Source of the DNA: Corythoichthys intestinalis
Taxonomy: Eukaryota > Chordata > Actinopteri > Syngnathiformes > Syngnathidae
Direction: 5' to 3'
NCBI RefSeq assembly: GCF_030265065.1
Contig: NC_080415.1
Location: 38,606,001-38,670,000 of the forward strand
Length of the DNA: 64,000 nt
Part shown: positions 56,704 to 64,000 of the stretch, in pieces
Numbering within the stretch: position 1 is the first letter of the stretch
How the letters are laid out: each line of letters begins with the position of its first letter
The notes under the pieces: generated by a model
Databases searched by the model: none
Told to the model about the DNA's origin: nothing
The model's input: only the letters and a program-made list of their open reading frames with translations
Made by a program: the position numbers and the translations under genes

Positions 56704-59158
56704 CTCTAAATGTGATTTAATTGTGAATGATTCATTTTATTTAATGATGGACATTTAGGCTAATTTCTATTTATAGTATTCATATGGGACATTTCTTTTC
56801 TAACATTTCAGTTAAAGTTGTTCTCTGAATTTCTACACAATGTTTATTTGATTTGGAAAACCTTGAAGTTGTTACATTTATCATTATTAAAGCATCCAGT
56901 GGGCCATCACAATACAATTAGCAATAACAAATTAAGCGCACGTCCGCATATATCGGAATTGGTTTTATATCAGTAACAGTTTTTCCAGAGTTGGACAATA
57001 TCGCGATATCAGTTAAAAAGTAATAGTAGGACAATCCTACAAGGAAAGTGTCCCCACGCAATTTCTCCAGGAATTGCATTTTCTAGTTTTATTTGCTATT
57101 CAACCAAATCTCATGAAAACTCGAGCCGAGACAGAAGGAGCCTGGTCTCCACAGCGACTGAAGACAAAAATGAAAGGCCTTGACACAGCTGGTCTCTGGC
57201 AACCAAGTGGGAGGGGGTGTGGAAAAATGTGAATGAGAACGTAGATGTACACACAGACGAGGGTGAGGGGGAGTGAGACAGCAGTGAAAGAGTCATTTTG
57301 GGAAGAAGTGTAGGAGGGAAAAGGCTTGCGAGACAGAAGAAAGCCCACAAATTCCCAGAAAGTAAGAGTTTACTGAACGCAATCCTAAAGAGAAAGTTTG
57401 CTGACCTACAAAAAGAAAAACTCAAGAGACACCAAGCAATATTCTTGAGTGAAATTTGAGCGTGCGAATTTGATGTGCGACTGGGCAGAGTCAAAAGAGG
57501 GGGAGGCGACACGCTGAAGAAGTCTGCAAAACATTGAGGGTCACATATACTTGCAAAAGTGGGGGGACTGAAACCAGTGTACTGCCGAGGTAAGCATTTA
57601 CTTTTAAAACTGCCACTTATAACAACCTGAATGCACTGCATGTTCAAATACATTAGTTTATTTCAGTGAGAATTGGCATTGTTTACATGTCAAGATGGTC
57701 TTTTTGTGTTCATGAACATTAAATGGCACACTTATCTAAAGCATGTATATGGAGGGCAAAGGTCAAGCATTCTCCTCAGTAAATTTAGCGGGTTTCACAT
57801 TTCCACAAGTGTCCGGAAAGATGTCCAGGACTCCAAACAACAGTGAACGCACCTATTATCATATATTATCTGTTGAAATACTGCCCCCCAAAAATTCTAA
57901 TCATACTCAGTTTTGATTGACATTATATTTTACCAATTAAAGTCCTAATATATAAAATAAATAATAAAGCCATATAGTTGTGTTGAAAGTTGCATAGTTA
58001 TAAAATGATGTCGAGCCTAAAACTTTCCCAGTTTAAAATGGTATCTTGTTTTTTTTTTTTGTTTTTTTTTTTATTAAAACGTAATCAAACACAATGACGA
58101 TGCCTTTTAAACTTCAAAAGTAAAACATTTCTGAGATTGGAAACGTAATATGTCAAATAAAAATAAAGTTGGATTTTTCCGAGGGTAAGTGAAGGAGGCA
58201 TAGGAGAATAGCGACTCGAGCGCTATGTCGCATAAGGAAACATCAGTGATATACGAGCTCTCGTTCAATTATGCTTTAATATATCCTTCGGAAAATAATT
58301 TGGAAAAATATACGACTTTCAACTTGTAAAACAATATTACATTTACGTTGAGAAAATTACTGTTTCCTTTCGTGAATGGTGGTATTACGGTTTGATTGAC
58401 AATTTGCTTGGCCAATAGAGTATCAGATTTCGATATATGATGCATTTCATTGGTTGTTCGAACTTGACTTGTCGTTGGAGCGGCAACAAACGTTTTATTG
58501 GTATTTAAAAATGTCATAAAGTGCTCGTAAGGGGTTGCGATTTCGATGCCAAGCACATCCTAAACTAGTGCACTACAAGTTCGACCACGTCACACACGTC
58601 TTAGTAGCTTGTGTAGCCAAAGCTAAAATAAGCAAGAAGTTAGCTACTATGTCAACTTGGCATGCAAGAGTCGAAAGGGGACAGCACGTGAAGAACTCAA
58701 TATGCCTCCAGCATTGTGAGTATCCTTAATGCTGTCAATTAAAAAATATTATTATTGTCAATCTCTCAAGGGGAAAAAAGTCCAATCGAACTACAATAGA
58801 AACTGAACACAGTACTTGCTGGCATGCAACAGGGGAGACTGGAGCAATGTGAGACATTTTTTTTTTACATTTGCTCTCCTCCAAGCAAGCTAAAACAACA
58901 ACCCAGTGAAGTTTACATATTTCCCATTAATTTCGGATGTTTCCTGAGCAATGAAAATGATCAAAATGTACTCAGGATGAATGATATTGAAAATATGACT
59001 AGGTTTTTTAAAAGGGCATTGTGTCTTACTATCCCACATCTAAAGTGCAAATTGAGACTAGAAAATTAAAGGTGTAAAGGGAACCAATGAGGGGTAAACT
59101 GATTCAGTTACTTTTTCGATATTAATATCAAAATTAAAATGTTGATAATCCTAACAGC
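56704..59158. other. Gene-free stretch upstream of smim5
   Basis: The part 57100-57590 is purine-rich and may be a promoter and first exon of smim5. Long minus-strand frames there (57100-57653) are low-complexity Ser/Pro/Phe-rich shadows. The rest shows no repeat family I recognise. Confidence 0.3.
57430..57589 (+). other. Possible non-coding first exon of smim5
   Basis: A purine-rich, apparently single-copy stretch ends in a good donor (CCGAG|GTAAGC at 57590). The next plausible acceptor is ATTTTAG at 60930-60936, 70 nt before the smim5 ATG. This is inference from splice-site quality alone; the 5' limit is a guess. Confidence 0.25.
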
Positions 59159-59160
59159 TA

Positions 59161-60627
59161 CAGTGGTATGAAAAATTATCTGAACCTTTTGGAATTTCTC
59201 ACATTTCTGCATACAATCACCATCAAATGTGATCTGATCTTTGTCAAAATTACATAGATAAAAATACAGTGTAGCATGCAAACAATGATGGGGGGGGGGG
59301 GGGGGGGGGAGTGAACCCTCTGCCTAAGGAGACTTAAAGAGCAATTGAAACCAATTTTTACCAAACATTTTAAGTCAGTTGTGTGCTCAATCACTGATCA
59401 GTGGTTAAAAGCTGCCCTGCCCACTATAAAACCCACACCTTGTAAGAATTGTCTTGATGAGAAGCATTGTCTGATGTGCATCATGGCTCGGTCAAAAGAG
59501 CCATTTGAAGACCTGCGATCAAGGATTGTTGATTTGTATAAAGCTGGGAAAGGATACAAAACCATCTCTAAAAGTCTGGATGTTCATCAATCGACAGTCA
59601 GAGAAGTTGTCTACAAATGGAGAGAGTTTGGCACTGTTGCTTTTCTCCCAAGCTGTGGCCGTCCATCAAACATGACGCTAAGCGTTCAGAGCAGAATACT
59701 CAGAGGTAAAAAAGAACCCAAGAGTGTGTGCTAAAGACTTACAGAAATCACTGGCACGGTCCAATATCTCTCTGCACACATCGACTATATGTAAAACTAT
59801 GGCCAAGAATGGTGTTGATGGGAGGACTCCCCACGAGTCCCCAGAGGAAGCCACTGCTGTCTAAAAATGTTGCTCGTTTAATGTTCGCAAAAAGGCACTT
59901 GGACAGGCCACAGAAGTTTTGGCAAAATATTTTGTGAACTGATGAAACCAAAGTTGAATTGTAGCATGGTGGAGGGAGCATCATGATTTGGGGCTGTTTT
60001 GCTGCCTCACGGCCTGGACACCTTGCAATCCTTAATGGAAGAATGAATTCAAAGTTTTATCATGATCTTTTTCAGGAAAACCTGAGGTCGTCCGTCAGAC
60101 AGTTGAAGCTAAAAAGAGGATGGATGCTGCAACAAGACAATGATTTAAAACACAGAAGTAAATCAACTTCAGAATGGTTTCACAAGAACAAAATACACAT
60201 TCTTGAGTGGCCACATCAAAATCCAGACTTGAACCCCATTACGATGCTGTGGCATGACCTGAAGACAGCGATTCATGCCAGACAGCCCAGGATTGTGACT
60301 GAACTACAGCAGTTTTGTACAAAAAGAACGGGCCGAGATTAGTCCTGATCGATGTGCCAGACTGATCTGAAGCTACAGGAAGCGTCTGGTTGAAGTTATT
60401 GCTGCAACACAATATCAAATATGATGGTTCATTTACTTTTTGTAAATTGTTTGCATACTGTCCTCATTAAAATATGAAAACCTATAAATATTTGGGTGGT
60501 TTTAGTTAAAGCAGACGCTGCTTTTTCATCTGTGTGATTTTGACAAAGATCCGATCACATTTGATGGTGACTTTTATGCAGGAATGTGAGAAATTCCAAA
60601 AGGTTCAGATACTTTTTCATACCACTT
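59161..60627 (+). mobile_element. Tc1-like transposon with long terminal repeats, copy 2
   Basis: Same family as 44878-46389, in the other orientation. The ends CAGTGGTATGAAAAATTATC and the inverse AAGTGGTATGAAAAAGTATC lie between TA at 59159-59160 and 60628-60629. A run of about 24 G lies near 59287-59310. Confidence 0.9.
59483..60400 (+). pseudogene. Broken Tc1 transposase
   Basis: MARSKEPFEDLRSRIVDLYK starts a full helix-turn-helix region. Then come a frame change near 59730, a stop between QNIL and TDETKVEL, and a deletion after VEL. The third catalytic position reads DLNPITMLWHDL, so the catalytic Glu is replaced by Thr. The frame shifts again near the C-terminus. Confidence 0.88.
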
Positions 60628-61005
60628 TAGCTTGACATTAAGACAATTCAGAATGAATGTTGGAATGGTAACAGCATCCTTGGGTTTGGTCAACTGAGAA
60701 GTACTGGCCTACTGGGATGCAAAGTATTGCAATATATCACCGCGTTGATATATTTTCACTTCCCTAGCCTCGATATCACAAGGGTAAAAGGCTAAAATCC
60801 TTTCCAGGCTTTAAGGATAATTGCTAGGGTGCAGGATAAAATTACAGAGTAGACTGTAGTTCAGGGTGGAGTTTTCAACAAAAATAACTTTCTACATCCA
60901 GAGCCGGTCATTCGATCACTGTCGCTCACATTTTAGCTGGTAAAGTGAGTAATCCCATATCCCAAGGTCCTTTTGAGCATCTCCTGTGTGGATCCAAGGA
61001 TCAGC

Positions 61006-61303
61006 ATGGAAAATGTGCTGGAGGAATATGGTTTTATAAAGGTGTGGAACAAGCTGCAAGGGCTGCCAAATGCCGATCCCTGGGAATTAGGGGCCTTCTT
61101 CGTGATCGTCCTCTTTTCTAGTAAGTCAAATTTAAGAAAGTGTGACCGCATCGTATTATGTCTGCGTGCCTCTAAAACCTGGTCTCTTTTTTTCAGTCAC
61201 AATCCTTGGCATGGCTCTGCTTTCTTGCTTCCATTGCTGCTTTTGTGCGGACGCAAAATATCACGCTTCCAGAGTGCAACCACTGCGGCCCGTTTTACGA
61301 TAA
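61006..61303 (+). CDS. smim5: SMIM5-like small integral membrane protein
   Basis: Two coding exons, 61006-61120 and 61197-61303, join in phase across a 76-nt GT-AG intron (phase 1) and give 73 residues. The protein starts MENVLEEYGFIKVWNKLQGL, then has the motif LPNADPWELGAFFVIVLFS, a single membrane helix at about residues 28-48, and a cysteine-rich juxtamembrane segment (SCFHCCFCAD). This order matches what I recall of human SMIM5 (LQRLPQAEPVEIVAFSVIILF, then a Cys-rich stretch). Human SMIM5 lies on 17q25 as does ENPP7, which fits local synteny. The function of the family is not established. Unspliced reading of the second exon in another frame gives a longer spurious frame. A distant non-coding first exon near 57.5 kb is possible. 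Confidence 0.85.
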
Positions 61304-61649
61304 AAAGGCTCAAAGACAAAGGATTACGGTCCATACAGAAAACAAGAATGTTGACAGACTTTGTTTTCCAGCTTTTGAATACAAACTGTTCACCTGCAGA
61401 CAGCCATGTGGGGAGTTCATATGCGTCAGACCGAAACATACAAGTCTTTGGTGGATAGTAAGGAAACAAGAAGAACTCAAATCATTCCAAATTGTTATTC
61501 ATCAAAAAAAGGAGACCATAACATCATGGAAACCTTGCATGTTGTATATGTACGTATGTTGTTATAATGGTGTGTTAAGTTCCATTTGAAAATGGATTGC
61601 CACTACTCAAGTCATTAGACTATGTTTTTGTTGTACAAAAAAGTACTTT

Positions 61650-61660
61650 ATTAAATTAAA
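61650..61660 (+). terminator. Candidate poly(A) signals of smim5
   Basis: Two overlapping ATTAAA hexamers lie about 350 nt after the smim5 stop. The stretch 61304-61700 shows no repeat that I recognise and is the likely 3' untranslated region. Confidence 0.4.
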
Positions 61661-61739
61661 TAATCTCCAATTCATGTCAGTTTCCATGGATGCTGTTTGA
61701 AGGAAATTTGTTCATATTTTTATGGGTTTTAACCAGAAG

Positions 61740-61945
61740 TGCAACAATTAATCGACAACTAATCGATTAGCAAATTAATGGACAACCATTTTTGATAACC
61801 AATTAATCGTTAGGACCTTCTTCACCTTAAACTTGTCTAAATTTTTTGAAATTATAACATATACAGCCAGTTTGTCCCCGGATTACAAACGAGTTCCGTT
61901 CCTGCGCTGGCGATGTAACCCAGATTTCCGCCTCAATCAGAATTA
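61740..61945. repeat. Repeat debris downstream of smim5
   Basis: Bases 61745-61815 look like a hAT end with repeated ATTAATCG/ATCGATTA motifs. Bases 61868-61945 are a family A left-end fragment (GATTACAAACGAGTTCCGTT). Confidence 0.5.
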
Positions 61946-61966
61946 ACCCCTTAATATAGGGGTCCC

Positions 61967-62967
61967 CAAACTACATTTGGTCCGGCCCCCTGAACAAAAA
62001 AAAATATATTATTTATTTTTATTTCTTTTTCAATAGTGTTATTTATTTCCTGGCTTTTTTCCGTGAAGAACCCAGAGAGGGTTATTTGGTTATTATCTAT
62101 TTAATTAATTGTGTTATTATTATATTATATTACTATTTTTATTTTATTTACTTTTGTTCCGTGAAGAATTCAGAAAGGGTTATTTGATTGTGGCTTTCTG
62201 AAAAACAATACATTTTTACTAGGGCTGTCAAAATTATCACGTTGACAGGCGGTAATTAATTTTTTATTTAATCACTTTAAAATATTTGACGCAATTAACG
62301 CACATGCCCGGCTCAAACAGATTAAAATGACAGCACAATGCAATGTCAACTTGCTACTTGTGTTTTTGGGAGTTTTGTCACCCTCTGCTGGTGCTTGGGT
62401 GCCACTGATTTTATGGGCTTAAGCACCCATGAGCATTATGTAATTATTGACATCAACAATGGCGGGCTAGTAGTTTATTTTTTGATTGAAAATTTTACAA
62501 ATTTTAATAAAACAAAAACCTTAAGAGGTGTTTTAATATAAAATTTCTATAACTTTTATGAACATTCATCTTTTAAGAAGTCTTTTTATCCATGGATCGC
62601 TTTAACAGAATGTTAATAATGTTAATGCCATCTTGTTGATTTATTGTTATCATAAACAAATGCAGTACTTATGTACCGTATGTTGAATGTATATATCCAT
62701 CTTGTGTTTTATCTCTCCATTCCAACAATAATTTACAGAAAAATATGGCATATTTTATAGATGGTTTGAATTGCGATAATTACGATTAATCAATTTTTAA
62801 GCTGTAATTAACTCGATAAAAAATTCTAATCGTTTGACAGCCCTAATTTTTACATTTAGGCACTCCTGCAATCGCCACACCTTTTCTGTTACAAACTGAC
62901 CCCGGCCCCCCCATTAGAGAAGGGAAAAGTTATGTGGCCCTCACAGGAAAAAGTTTGGGGACCCCTG
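61967..62967. mobile_element. hAT-type MITE (GGGGTCCCCAAACT ends) with nested family C
   Basis: Same family as 54317-54713, in inverse orientation. Ends TAGGGGTCCCCAAACT and AGTTTGGGGACCCCTG. The flanks CCTTAATA and CTTTAATA are a target duplication with one mismatch. It is enlarged by the insertion at 62220-62845. Confidence 0.85.
62220..62845 (+). mobile_element. Family C MITE, copy 3, perfect target duplication
   Basis: Ends TAGGGCTGTCAAA and TTTGACAGCCCTA. ATTTTTAC is duplicated perfectly at 62212-62219 and 62846-62853. The empty site is present, inverted, in the sister host element near 54424-54440 (AAATGTAAAAATGTATTG). Confidence 0.93.
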
Positions 62968-62999
62968 CTTTAATACCTCAAAACACCATCTAAATTTAA

Positions 63000-64000
63000 A
63001 GGGATCCACGGATAGAAAGACTTGTAGTTCTTAAAAGATAAATGAACAAATTATTATAATTTGATATTGAAACCCCTCTTGATGTTTTCGTTTTTGTATA
63101 TTTTGTAAAATTATTTTAACTGGTAGGTCGCCATTGTTGTTGACGTCGCAGGGCGGTGACATCACAGCGCCGCGCTGCCAGAATTCCACCTGTCACTCTT
63201 AAAAAAACAAAAAACAAACAAAACCGTGTCACTCCTTAACTTTGTAAGGTAGTGATTTAAATACGCCACAAGGTGTCAATGGCGAGTTTTACATTAATTA
63301 GGGATCAAGCCAATGAGTGCGTTTTTTTTCCCCTTGACTGACACTGTAGTTTCTTGAATCCACAGTGGGAGAGAGAGAGAGAAAGGAGAGTGGACACAGG
63401 CAGTTTTGTAGCTCGGACCGCGCCATTTATTGGCATAGGCTTCGGCAACTCTTTCACAACACACATAAGTATCATATAGATAAAATACTACAAATCTAAT
63501 AGTCATATCGCTCAAAAACTGTCACCAAAAAGAAAAGTGCTTCAATCTGTATTACTGAGGCCCTATTCTCACACAGTTAACGCGGCAATTCAAAGAACTG
63601 GCATTCACAATCAAAATAGATGTGCAAAATACACATAAAACTTTCTCAGATTTTGGTCAAACTATAAACATTTTAGCAACTCCTTTAGCTCAACAAATAC
63701 ATTGTATGGCAATATTTAGTCACAATACACAAACTATGATGCTGGGAGCCATTTTCAGAAGTCTTGTGAAGACGACACTCAACAGCATGAATCACAATAG
63801 ACTCAGTCTTAAAAAAAAAAAAAAAAAAAAAACGGAGCTACAGCATCAGTCGAGGGACAAAACGCACTCATTGGCTTGATGTCTTATTAATGTAAAACTC
63901 GCCATTGACACCTTGTGGTGTATTTAAATCACTACCTTACATAGAGTGACTGTGAAGTACGGCAGCATGGCCCTGTGACATCACCGCCCTGCGACGTCAA
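63000..64000. mobile_element. Long-form family C with inverted arms, running off the window
   Basis: The arm 63138-63350 (GACGTCGCAGGGCGGTGACA ... GCCAATGAGTGCGTTTT) is repeated inverted at 63838-64000. The spacer shares sequence with 18000-18470 in inverse orientation (CTCGGACCGCGCCATTTATT). The right arm is cut by the window end. Confidence 0.65.

Noticed and set aside
57111-57653. 180-aa and 82-aa minus-strand frames
   Set aside because: Low-complexity Ser/Phe/Leu-rich sequence opposite a purine-rich stretch, with no domain, no start context and no splice partner.
61206-61589. 127-aa frame over the second smim5 exon
   Set aside because: It overlaps the exon in a different frame; the spliced frame gives a clear SMIM5-like protein that stops at 61303.

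Overview
This window reads as nuclear DNA of a ray-finned fish, probably a percomorph; the species cannot be named from the sequence. The evidence is intron-split vertebrate genes with GT-AG junctions, Tc1, hAT and piggyBac transposons of fish type, a fish-type interspersed repeat turned into a minisatellite, and a very high density of nested repeats. Almost all the long open frames are tandem repeats or transposase remnants; only three host genes are supported.

Host genes, all on the + strand: (1) an ENPP7-like gene (alkaline sphingomyelinase family), 34058-44404, six coding exons; (2) a second, tandem ENPP7-like gene, 47040-55629, five coding exons; (3) a small membrane protein gene like SMIM5, 61006-61303, two coding exons. 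The two ENPP7-like genes share exon phases and have identical sizes for exon 2 (146 nt) and exon 3 (633 nt), so they are a tandem duplication. Both keep every metal and nucleophile residue of the family. Each has a TATA box about 85-115 nt before its start codon and GATA-type sites nearby. They differ in the C-terminal membrane exon. Gene 1 has two mutually compatible endings (readthrough at 42511, or splicing to an acidic tail at 44347-44404), and an unassigned third membrane exon lies at 46676-46788, just upstream of gene 2.

Region 1-33.7 kb is gene-free: a broken Tc1 element (about 425-1701), a 70-bp minisatellite (3.8-5.4 kb), a hAT with intact target duplication (6515-7446), several copies of a terminal-inverted-repeat element called family A here (7.5-9.7, 10.4-14.1, 20.4-21.5, 31.6-33.7 kb) with two piggyBac insertions in one copy, and copies of a composite repeat called family B. 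Stretches at about 2.5-3.8, 5.4-6.5, 9.7-10.4, 22.9-23.6 and 28.2-28.8 kb show no repeat I recognise and could hold conserved non-coding elements.

Region 34-56 kb holds the two ENPP7-like genes, whose introns are swollen by repeats: a 200-bp satellite with a NotI-type site in each unit (intron 3, gene 1), a three-deep transposon nest (intron 4, gene 1), and three arrays built from the palindrome TGCCACRTGGCA (intron 5 of gene 1, introns 1 and 3 of gene 2). Region 56-64 kb has smim5 flanked by Tc1 and nested hAT elements, ending in a large inverted repeat that runs off the window.

The most unusual features are the palindrome arrays, which lie inside an element with its own inverted ends, a second array built on the palindrome GGACATGTCC, and the unusual set of alternative C-terminal exons between the two ENPP7-like genes.
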